Shown here in pieces: positions 34,301-46,300 of a DNA stretch of 64,000 bases. Position numbers and translations under genes: made by a program. The notes beneath the pieces are model-generated. The model was not told where the DNA came from, did no database searches, and saw nothing but the letters and a program-made list of their open reading frames with translations. This DNA comes from Eopsaltria australis (taxonomy: Eukaryota; Chordata; Aves; Passeriformes; Petroicidae). The stretch is from the NCBI GenBank assembly GCA_034509425.1, contig JAVTVJ010000230.1, positions 558,001 through 622,000 of the forward strand. Reading direction: 5' to 3'. The number at the start of each line of letters is the position of its first letter. Position 1 is the stretch's first letter.

Positions 34301-37300
34301 ATTATACTTAAGTTCTAGTTCCATCACCAGTGCAATCATTCAGAGCTTGGTGCCAATTGCTCCTGCTACTACTTGATCCTACGTATTCATACAGCAAGTA
34401 TGCAGTTTTATACACAAAAAATTTAGTGCTGGAAGAGCATGAAAATCTAAACCTCTTCACTGTTTTGCCTATACTTTAATTTTAATTACATCTTGATGTC
34501 CATGTCCATGTTTAAGAAGTATCAGTTTGCAGAATTCCAGCAGAAATAACAAAATTGCAGCTCTTCTTTATCCTCTGCAATACAGAAGTGAGAACTAACC
34601 TGGATGTAGGTGTGATGCAAATGGGTCATATTCTGCTGGCTCCCTTCTTTATAAAGAAAGAAACCTAATAAACAGGGCTGGACTGTTATGTTAGTGAAGT
34701 GTATTGAACTATGATGCAAATTTTTATGTTTTACTATTTTCTTTGACAGGATAAAGTGCTGCAAATTGTATCTGCATATGATTGCATATTTTCATAACTG
34801 GGAAAAATAATATTTGAAAATTACTTGTCCCATGCTTACTGTACAACCAAAACAGCTTAGATCAGTGTTAAAAATGACAATCTAAACTATTTATCTATAT
34901 TCACTTCACAGTCTTGGCTAGCTTATACTTTGTAGTACTTTGTGCTGATAATCTATTTACTTGCTATATTCACAGTGTAGTAACTTGCTTTTGTTTTTTT
35001 ATCTATACACTTAAGCAACTAAACACCTCTCAGCCTGAAGAGAATAACATTATGGTAAATGTCTCTTACATGCTCAACTTGCTGCATGTAAAATGGCTAA
35101 AGGTTTGTTGGCCTCCTGTGTTCATTCATTTTCCTGTCAAATGTTTCCTCTTGCTATCCAGCTCATTTTGGTCTTGTTTGAGATGTTTTCCATTCTAAAA
35201 TGGACTGATGTAGTGCACTAAATACACTTATATCAGTACAGCACTGGATGTTATTTTTATTCAGATTATTCCTGATAATTTGACATATACAGTATTATAT
35301 TCTAATTTCTGTGATTTTATGAATATAAACTTAGGATACAAAGGAGTTAATTTTTCACTTTTGAAGTTATTTTCATCTGTTGGAGGAAAGGAATTATTTA
35401 GTTTTCCTATCTTTTTAATATGAGTACAAGTGAATTATGTGAAACAACCAGGGATATGTAGAAATTATTCCCTTCAAGCAATGTGTTACAAAGAACTGCA
35501 GCTGAATAATGTCACAGAAGTTAATGGCTTAACTTAGAGTACAATATATCCTAACTTGTTGCAAAGACTCCGTAGTGCAGCTGGTTTAGCACCATAGTTG
35601 TGAAAGTGTAGGAGAAAGGGATTAATTAGTTACTTACAGTGTAGACTGTGCTGTCTAGCCTTTTCTGGTTGGAGTTTGGATCTGCACAGTGTTTTGGGTC
35701 TCCTCTCAATCTAGTGTTCCAGATTTCTCAGCTGTGGTCAGATAAAAAAAAGGAGCAAATAAGCTTGTTCGTTACAGTTTGCTCCTGCAACCTTTATACA
35801 CATTTCTTCCTACTCCTGATTGTGTCATCATCTTACAATTACAGAAGATGAAAGTTAAAGAAGAACCACATTGCAAGAGAGAATTGAAAGAGCAAGCTGA
35901 AGTAATTAACTTTTAGACTAAATCCCTTGCAGTTCTATGATTTTGCTGTGCTGCTTGCTACTTATCTAATACTCAATTTGATATACCTCTGTAGCATTTT
36001 TAATTAAATATAGGTTTCAGTCGAAGTGCTTGTGAAATAGAAAGCTGGTAATGAAATTAGCAAGAGAAAGCATTCATCTGTTTCAGTAAAAATGAGAATA
36101 GCTTTCCGTAGTTTTCCATTATTATAACACATTACAGTAACTTAAGTTCCTCCTAAGGTAATTTAGTTTGTCTGATTCGTGTCATTTTTAAGTAGTTATG
36201 TCTTGCATTGTAATAGATTGTTTTAAGTAGATTCTTTTAATGTATGAGTTCTACAAGTCACACTCTCTTCAGTATCTGACTTGTTTCATAGATGTAGTGC
36301 TGTCCATATTCATTATAGATTCATTGTATATGAAGGGCTTTTGGCAACTGACTTGTAACTCCTCAAATCCCTGTGGAGTTCTGAGGACAGGAAAGTACTT
36401 AAAAGCCAAGGTGTGATTATATACTGTAACAGAGTACCACCCATGTCTAAGTTTGTATGTTTTTATTTTTTCCTCCCCCACTCTTAATGCTGACTAGATA
36501 TGGGCTGAGGAAGTGACAAAAGTAAGTAAACCATTTTAAAATTGCAGAATTCTGAAATCATAAGTTGTGTTGGTCTACTGTATTAAAGGGTATTACATGT
36601 TGTTGATTTCAGTCTGATGCTGGCAGCCTGATGCATTACATCAGAATACACTGGGCCCATCCTGGGCCTTTCAGGTTTCAGTGGCCAAACAGTGCCTGGG
36701 GCCTGTTTTATAGTAAGCTGTTTCTGGCTTTCACTTAGTACCAGTACTATATGTTCTCATGGGACAAGATACAGTAGACAACTACAGAACTTCTCTCAAA
36801 ATTTACTGGTATGATATCTCGTTGAGAATGAGCTTATTTAAAAATTTTCAGGAATATTTGGGTCTAGTAATCTAAACTCTCCTGAAAACACTGATCTTCA
36901 AGTTTTACCCAGAACATGGAACACCCCGCCTTTCTCCCTGATGTCACTAGGTCTTCAGGAGCATTCTTGGTCCTGTTTTGGGGGAAAAATGGCAGGGAAA
37001 TAATACTGCTATAATGAAAGCTAATCTTGAAGTTATTTGCTTTTCAGAGACAAGGACAAGCAATTTTAAGGATAGTGAAATTCACAGATTGTGTCTTGGA
37101 AAGAAGAAATACTACAGAGTGCTTATCTATAGCATAAAGAAGACAAAAAACTTTAGCTCTTGTAATAAATTATGTAATTCAAGGTTCCCTTTTTTATTTA
37201 ATATATAAATAGAAGAGACTATTGAGAAGAAATTGCAACATTATGTACTGCCAACAGAACAGTAATCCATCCATCAACATTTCTAAAGGCAATCTGTCCT

Positions 37301-40300
37301 TCTATGTTTTCGATTTAAATATAAGAAGCTTCCCAGAAAAGATTTCAGACCATCCACTCACCTCTGGCTCAATTACAGGGTTTTTTTTTGAGTTAGAATG
37401 AAAGATGTGCATGGTGGCAATGACAATCTTTGTTCAGTTTAGCTTCCTCTAAATCTACCTTTCAGAAGGAATATTAAATACTAGGCACAGCTATATATCC
37501 ACTACCAGTGTTTTACTAAGAGCTTGTCTAGTAAAACACCATTAGGAAGGTGATTTTGTTTTGTATGCTTTTATGTGTGTTGTCCCTTCACTGCAGGATT
37601 GCACAGTATTTCTAAGAGGTCCTGTACTCCTGTGTGAAATCTGGGGAGATTAGTTACATATGAATACTCAGATTCAAAATCTGGGCTCATATTCTGGAGT
37701 TGCAGAGCGAGTACTGTTTTGAGGAATCTTCATGAGACGTACCTAGTGAGGCCTTTTAATGGTCCTAAAAACACAATACAGCTGCAGCTGGGAAGTTTAG
37801 TCTTGTATTTTTGAGCTCTTCACTGTTCAGAAACAAAGTGATCAGGCCATAAAGTCACCAGATTAAAAGTCACCTGGTTTTCACCTTTACCACAAGGTGT
37901 AGAATAGATACGCTGTCCTGCTACTGTTCCCTTAGCAGTATTGAAAATGGGTGGGCAACACTGACTGAACACATCATCACATAATTCAGTTCATGTAAAT
38001 ATCTATAAAACCAGTACATTGGGCTCTTGTAAATATATTTTAAGTCACTCTGTACTGTCTAAGTTAATATGTGTTACCACGTTACCTGCTTTTCCTTTTC
38101 TTACAGAAAGTAGTTGATTTGCTAGAATGTTGTTGAAACAAATATAATTATTGTGATGGATATGTCCCCTTCATGTAAGTTCCTATTCTCCTGTATTTAC
38201 TTGCCTGACATGGAGACAGAGACACATTAGCAACTGCTGACTTCAGAGAAGCAAGAGACAAAATTATTTCTCTCCAAATAAATTATTTACTTACTGCTTT
38301 GATGGGTTTTTTAAAGAAAATTGAGATGCTGCTTTTCTTCCCGTCTTGCTTATCAGATTAGCTTTTTTCATCTGTTTGTTCTTGCATTTCCCTCAAAGAC
38401 TGACAGATGGATTTTACTGATACTAATTCAAATTTAATAAGAAAATTCCAAGCAAAGATTCTTTCCTCAACAAACTTTGAAGACCTAATTAGTTTGGAAC
38501 TTGATACAAACTCTGCTATCTCAGTTTTAAGTAAGAAGCACACAGTTCTCTCTAACTGCTCTCTTGCTGTTTACGTAGTGTGTAAGCCCTTCCAGCTGCA
38601 GTGACCTCAGATGGAAAAACATTTCTTAGGTAACTGTCTCATTCTTCTGTGCTCTTTTCTGAGGTTCCATGTGACTTTTCATACTGATTAACATTAGCTG
38701 AATGCAAGAACAGAATGTTTGCAAGCACGTAAAATACTTTTGAAACCAATGTTTTACTGATATCAACTCATTAAATTTCCTAAAATATATTTCCTCCTTT
38801 GTTGAGAATAGTAACTGCTGCATCTTGGACTTAATGTAGATCTTTGCCCTTGGGTTTGTTTTTAGAAACAAGGCACTAAATGAATATAAGCACTGAGGCG
38901 AGGTAATCCAGATTCCAGGCTGAGGACATTCTGTCTTGGAACAATGAATCTTAGAGCACATACTCTGTATATGTGTGTTTAGTGTCCTTTTTTCTTTTCC
39001 CCCAAAAAAGTACTCTAAAGTAATTTTGACTGTGCTAGTTTGAAGTAATTTAAAACTAGTATAACACTGATAACTTACTTAAAAATTGTTTACAACTGTA
39101 TGTAACAGGGAATAAATTTGAATTATTGAAATATGAAACTTGTATTGCATCATTTTAATAGAAATTTTACTCTAATTGTAACACCAAGTGTTAGAACATT
39201 TTGAATAGTTCAGGTTTATTTATTTTTAAATACACCTTGATTACAAGCTCCAGGAATAGTTGTAGTAGTTTGGTGGCCAGTATAAGACATTAAATTGAGA
39301 CGTCCTGGTAAAATTTCACATCAAAGATTTATGTTCAGCTGATTGCTGTGCAGTCGCCTGGCAGAAATAACGTGAGATTTACCCTGAATTATTTAATCAG
39401 AGACCTGTTGATGTATAGAAAAAAATTACATTATTCTTGGCTGCCACTGGTATGTTGACAAAACCCCTGGTGCAGACGTGGTTATGCCAGCGAACACTTG
39501 GTTTGTTATTGGGAGAGGTGGGGTAATACTGCTGGCAAAGAAATACCTTTCTTTTGCATATGTAGTAGGTATCTGATAATAAAACGGCTTGCTGTGTACC
39601 CAGGGCCTCAACATTTCTGAACCCAGAATGCAATTAGTGGTTTTGCCTAGTAGAGATCTGCAAAGAAACAGCCCATTTCAAACACCTGCAGTGGGACTGT
39701 TGCAGTGGGCAGGTGAAGCACAGAGCTCTGTACCAGTACCTGATGTGCATTCTCACTTTTAGTCTGAACAGGAAGTGCGAATTACCCAGAGTGAATTTGA
39801 CCGTCAAGCAGAGATCACCAGACTGCTGCTGGAAGGAATCAGCAGCACACATGTGAGTACCCAAAAGGTGTTGAGGGGGAAAGTCATTATCAGGGCACCT
39901 TCTAAAAATAGCTGCAGTAAACTGCTTGGGAACTCTGGTCAATGAGGTTCCACTTCCATGCATTAAAGCATCAAACCACAAGGATTTTAAATTTTTTTAA
40001 ATTCTAATTTAGTATCTGCTGAATTTACTTTCCCATTAGCATTCAGAATGCAGGAGCTTTCATTTTCATTCTTTATAGCCAACTTCCATTAATCAGATCA
40101 ATTGAGTGTTGAAACCACAAGAATGTTTACTCAAGTATGCTAATGTTTGTGACATTTTATCCTGTTTACCTGGTAAATCCAGGCACTATGCTTGTCTGGT
40201 GTTTATCCCTAAGTGCCAGTATTGGCATTAGCACATGATTAGGTGCCTACTCTTTCTAGTGCAGCCTGGTGCCTTAATAGATTAAACACTGGAATTCTCT

Positions 40301-43300
40301 GCTGTGTTACAGGCACATCATCTCCGCTGTCTGAACGACTTCGTGGAAGCTCAGATGACCTATTATGCACAATGTTACCAATATATGTTGGATCTCCAGA
40401 AACAACTTGGAAGGTAGTAATACTGTATAAGCATCAGGAAAAAGCTCAGTTTTTAATAAGTGCTTGTGAATAGTAGGAAAACTTACACTGATAAAACAGT
40501 GGTGAACACACAGGCATGCTGGACTGAAAGGAAATATCTCTGTTCTCAGGTAATTAATATGTAATTACCCAGTGCAACTGCTTCCCTAAGCCTACACACA
40601 GCACTAATGCTTTTTGAGAGTTGATCTACTGAGATTTTATATATTGTGTAATTGAGGAAGGTGACCTCAAGGTGACCTCGGTAACCTCATCTAATGTGAC
40701 AAAAAGGAATTTCTAGAGATTTATTTGTAATCATTCAGTTGTCTTATGCTTCATGCTACTAAAGCGTTGTGCAATGTGGGAGAAGTTTTTATACTTACTA
40801 TAAATTCCTGTTGCCTCTTAATTCATTGCAGGTCATTATCTGACTTTCAGTGAAACCCTGTTCTCCACTCTTAACTGAGTTGCCAGCATAGGTATTGTAT
40901 AGGGAGAAATCTACTTTATACTGTCATTATCCAGAACAGACAGTGGAATGAACAAGTTTGTCTTGTTTTACTGTTTCATAGGTTTAACATTTTTAAAGTA
41001 AGAGAAGAAACTGATGTTAGTTTGTGCTCTTAATCCTTTTTGTGTGATTGATGGGAATTTAGAGAGATCTACATATGTATACTTCATAAAGTTTCACTCT
41101 TCTAATTCTTCACAAATCAGCCTTTCTTAGAGTTATACAGATCATGTTATTTATGTGAGTGTACAACTGAAGAATCGTCTGTACTCAGAAGTTTACTGTA
41201 GTGTCTGTTCTAGGTAATGGTCTCTGAGGTATCTCTGTTTATGTTTTCCCTGACAAGGAAGTAAAAACAAAAGTGTACTTGAGTCTTATCCTCTTCCTGA
41301 CTTGCAACTTCCTGTGGCTTTTAATTTCCTCAGTTTGTTTAAATGTGTAGTTTAAAGACTTTTTTTAGTCATGAAAAAGACTTTAAACTACTAAACTGTA
41401 GTTTAAAGTATTTAAAACTTTGGTCAAAAAAAGCTACATCTTTATAGTTACATCTCAATCTAATATATTCCAAATATTCAACTATAAAATGTGGTAGCAC
41501 ATAAATACAAGTTGTGGAATTGAAAGCTTGAAAATAAACATTTATGGTATTAAGAAAAAACAACTCTTAAATTAGAAATTAAATGAAATATATTTACACA
41601 ACTATTTTGAGAGGATATTTTTAAAATGTATACTCTTATCCTAGTGTATTTATCAAACAGAAAGCCTTAAACATAATACCCTTATTCTAAGGAACTACAT
41701 GTTCCTCTTTAAATTCTGCTTTAGGATGTATAGCTTGTCCCAGAACAGCTGTCTTTGTTTAAAATTTGTGTAAGCTGCTACCAGGTACAAAAAAAGTGTG
41801 TTTGAAGAAAATAGTGCCTTTAGGAAAACAGAAGGATATATCTTTATGTGGCTGTGATCTGATTAGTATTTTTAATAAAATTACTATGACTGCTAGAACA
41901 CCAAAAGCATGGAAACTTTGCAAAATTCTGAATGCCCCTAACAGTGAAACAAAGTTTCTCTGCCTATGTGGATTAAAATAGTTATGGTATTAAATCTGGG
42001 GTGTGTCTTTCCTTCCTTGTGCAAGGAAATCCCGCTGAAGTTTAACAGAGAGCTCTGGGACACGGTCTCAAGTTGTGCTTCTTGCTTTGGAAGAGTGTCT
42101 CCATCTACAGGGATGTGGTGTGCAGCACTTCCATTAAATCAGCAGATCAGTAGCGTTTGTGTTCTGTGCTCCTGAGGTTGTGTGGGCAGATACAGACCAA
42201 ATCAACAATTTAGGCAGCTCAGCTGGATTTTGATTGTGTCTGCCAGTGCTGTGTTGGTTAACATATAGTGCTGAGTTGCACAGCTTTTCACACATCTAAG
42301 AACGGTATTGTGCAATACTCTCATATAAAAGCCAAGAGCTCTGGAGGACTTAATTTAGTTTTGAGGTTGTTGGCAGACCAGAGGCGTTCAGCCTCCGAGT
42401 GAGATTAGTTTGTTACTTGAAACATAAACCTGGTTCTTAGAGGAGATGCATATTATGTTTTACCTGGGTCAGAATCCAGGGCATAAACCCCATCCTGGTT
42501 CACACTGAGACTATTCAAGTTCCAGAGCTGAGCAGTAATCTTCCTGATGTACTCTCCAGAGGCAGCTGTAAGGAAGGTGGAGGGAAGACTTGTACTCAGT
42601 TCTCTTTATATAAATAGACATGTATTTATGGATGTTTCTCTTCGAGGCAGCTGCTTATCTCTGCACTGCCTTCCTCTCCTGTGGGGCTGGATTGATTCTT
42701 TAAATCAAATCTCCCTTTTTTCTTACTTTCAGTTCCTCAGAATGAACTAAACAAATCCATTTCAAATATTCTGGTACTCTGGCTGCCTTTTTTTCTTCCT
42801 GATAACTGCTTTTGCTCTGAAGTTTCTCAGCTTCCCTGACAGACAAATGTAAGCTTTGGCATAATTATTTTTTAAGATTATCTGTTACTAGTATCTTACT
42901 CTACAAGCTGTGAAACTCCTGTTACTCAAACATAAAAAAAAAAACCAACCCAAACCAGACAACCTCTGTGTAGCTGAAGCCTTACAGTAAAATGCCTTAC
43001 ATACAGCTTTGCAAAAGTAGTGAGACTTGATGCCCCACCGATTGACAGAGTGGTTTTAAAGGTTTGACTTTCTGTTCCACTGACTGTACAAACGAGTGAC
43101 CCTTTGAACTGAGCAGAATGACTTACAAGTAATTGCTGTGTTAACTGAGAACAGGTTTAGCAGTATATTAAACACTCATTTAGCAGTATTGAGAAACAGC
43201 TGATTGTCATTTAAAATTAAATCCCTCTGCTTGAATGCCAGCTAATCAAGTAATAAATACATCAGGAGGCACAGCTGAGTTATACCTACACAAACGTGGG

Positions 43301-46300
43301 GTCTGGTTTTGGCTCCCTTTGTTCTGCTTGTTTTATTTGTTCAGGGAACTTGGTGAGCTGGTTTGAAAAGCTAATCTAGCACATGGAAATAAAATTTGTT
43401 GGAGTCTCTTCTTGGTGAGTTGAACCAGCTCTTTATGATCAAGTAGGGTCAAGGTAAGCCAGAGGAGGAAGTGGGACTTCCTGCTTTGCACAGTAGTAAG
43501 CTGCTAACTAAATTCGGAACAGTTTCCTGAAAGTCTTCCCAATTTTTACATGCAATTTGATCCGACTGTCAAGGGGCTAGTGCTGCCCTTCATATTACAC
43601 TGGTGCTCTTTCTTTTCAGTCAGATACAATTGTGTGAATGCAAGGCGAGCATGTTTAAAAAGCTGTTCTTGTGGAAAGTTAGCAATCTTACTGATTTTTG
43701 GTTAGTTCAGGTTGTTGAATCAAAAGCAGAAGATTGCTTGATCAAATGATAGAGAATGAACATTTGTGCAAAAAAGGGGTACAGGAGTGGGTCCGCCCTG
43801 TTTGGTGGCACTGTGCAATTACCAGGTTAAGTATAGTGTGAACCTGGAACCTGGTGTGCAGGACTGCTGTAGCTGTTACAGATTTGAGTTTCATTAGTTC
43901 CACTATTTATTGTCACATGAGCCAAAAATTAGTTGCTGCATTGATGGGTCTAGTTTTTACCTGCATCAGCTCCCTAAAACAGCTCCTCTTATGATCACAT
44001 GGGCACCAGTAATGCTGCAGACATGGTTATAGGAATATACTGGTCTGGATTTACATGGGTAAAGTTGCCACTGAACTGCACCTTCAGAAAGAATCTAAGT
44101 GGGGAACAGAGGTGATAAGGGATGAGATGAGACTGTTTTCTGGTGACTTCATATGCACAGTATGGATAGATGTTCCTTATGTCAAAAGAGTAGGCAAACA
44201 AAAGGAGGGGGGAGGGAATATGTCCGTATCCCAGATGTTAATGAAAAAGCATCTATGTAGAAGGACTGATGAGGGAAGTTATGTGTGGGAATTCACTGGT
44301 CAAAAGAATGGAAGGAGATGCAGTGACAGTTCCATTTCATAGTGACTCAGTCTCACTCCTAGTTGCTGGCCCTTTTTTACTGCATCAGCTCTGCCACTTT
44401 TTAAAACCTCCACTGACCTACTCTTAAGGTAGGATCCAGATGGGTGTTAGAGCCAAGTAAGGCAGCAAAGGGACAAGAAATTGTTACATCAGCTGCTAAA
44501 TAAATCAGTTTAGTCTGCCATGGAACTGCATCCCAGGATGTAGGGCAGAGTGGTATGAGACATTCTCAGAGCTCATCATTGCTGATCCATTCTTCCTACT
44601 CCACTGCCCCAAAATCTCTTGCTGCTTTGCTCTTCTTTCTGCTCCTTCCATTTTTCAGTCATGTTATTCTGTGCTTTCCCTTGTATCTGCTCTGTCACTC
44701 ATAAGATTTTTGTGACTGAGCTCATTAACTAAATAGGAGATTATACACTTCTTTTCCCTCTTTTTCAGTCAGGTTAATGAGTTTAATTGACTTACTGGGA
44801 GGGTCTGGCAAGAGCTACAGCTGGCACTGATCAAGTAGCAGCCTGACCTAGAAATGAGGAGCTTAAGTTGATATAAGTTCATTTTTGGTGTAAAAAATAT
44901 TTTTGTTTTACAGCATGAAGTTAGCTGAATCACTGAATTGATTTAGATTAGAAAAATAATTGTGTGGGTTTTCTTGCTTTCAGAGGGAGGCTGTGTTTTT
45001 AAGTTGTATTATATTTCCCTGATCTGGTTTGTCAGCACAATCTTTTGTGTAACCACATAATTGAGGAATGAGCAGGAGGAGGTGGAGGCTACTTTTCCTG
45101 GCAGAGCTGTCAAAAGAAATGTTTATCAAAATACAGTCTGAATTAAGTTTGACCAACAGTGCTTTTTTGGTGTTGCCTTTTTTAAAGAGGCAAATATCCA
45201 GGGTTTTTTAAGGTGGCAGTGTTTCTTTTAAATTACATTGATTTCATTTATTCTACTTATCAAGAACAAGTATCTTTATTTATGTTATACAACTCTCAGT
45301 GCTGTTCTGTTACTGCTATCTGGTGGTGTTTATTCCTGGTAAAAATAAGAGTGCTAGTTTAGACATGAGAGTATGTATAATGCCCTGTGAAAACAGATTC
45401 ACTCAGAAGTCTTTTTCTTTTTCTCACAGCTTTCCATCTACTTTCCTCTCTAACAACAATCAGTCTTCCACAACTCCTGTGCAGAGTGTTTCTACTCCAT
45501 CAGTATTGGCCTCAGCCTCTGCTTCATTGCCTTCAGTAAGCAATTCAGTCGTTACTTCAGGCCTCGGTGAACTGAAATCATCAAGTGGCAGCAGAAAAGC
45601 AAGAGTTCTCTATGATTATGATGCTGCAAACAGCAGTGAATTATCACTACTTGCAGATGAGGTAAGAGTTTTCTATGTACCTTGATCATTTGAAAGTAAA
45701 ATGGGAATGCTTGTGAGTAGCCAATTAAGATATGCTACATCAAAAATCTGTGCAGTTGATTTTTTAAAATTAAATTTCAATAATACCCTTAAAGCATTGT
45801 CCTGTACCTATATATCCTAATATTCTGTAGTGAGAGTCAGCATCTGTGACACCATCTTAGCTTGCAAGAACATTTGCTAGACAGTCAAGATGCAGTTCTG
45901 CTGTCTACTTTTCACCACACCTTTAGCACTATTATCAATATGATTAGTCTTTCAAATGTTGAATACTGCAATTTGGTAAGAATATGAGAATACAGATACT
46001 TCTTGCTTTGATGGTGAAGGTTGTGCTGTGTTTATTCCTGTTCCAGTTCAGTGACAGTCGTAAGTCAGAGAGTCCATACAAAGCAGATGGAGATAGATGA
46101 TGAAGCACAGTGCTGGAACAGAGTTCCATCTGGTAATGTGAATGTAGCTTAATGCTGAAGAAGAAATTCTGAAAAAAGAATCAGGATTTTGGGGTTTTAA
46201 AATGTGCATTACTTCAATATTTTTATTTGACTTTTTTCTCATCTAGAGAGTGACTTAGATAGAAGCTGTGGGCTCAGATTTTCTGTGAAGTTGTAGCACA

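Larger units (their letters stand above)
32995..39762 (+). other. SH3GLB1 intron 5, 6.8 kb, carrying the candidate cassette exons
   Basis: The largest intron of the gene. It contains the 57-nt and 24-nt candidate exons; the remainder shows no other in-frame exon with good splice sites that I could recognise and no clear transposon. Confidence 0.75.
40414..45429 (+). other. SH3GLB1 intron 7, 5.0 kb
   Basis: Contains a perfect DR5 nuclear-receptor motif (40662-40678), a foldback sequence (41347-41404) and an A11 run at 42934-42944. No coding exon was recognised. Confidence 0.75.
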
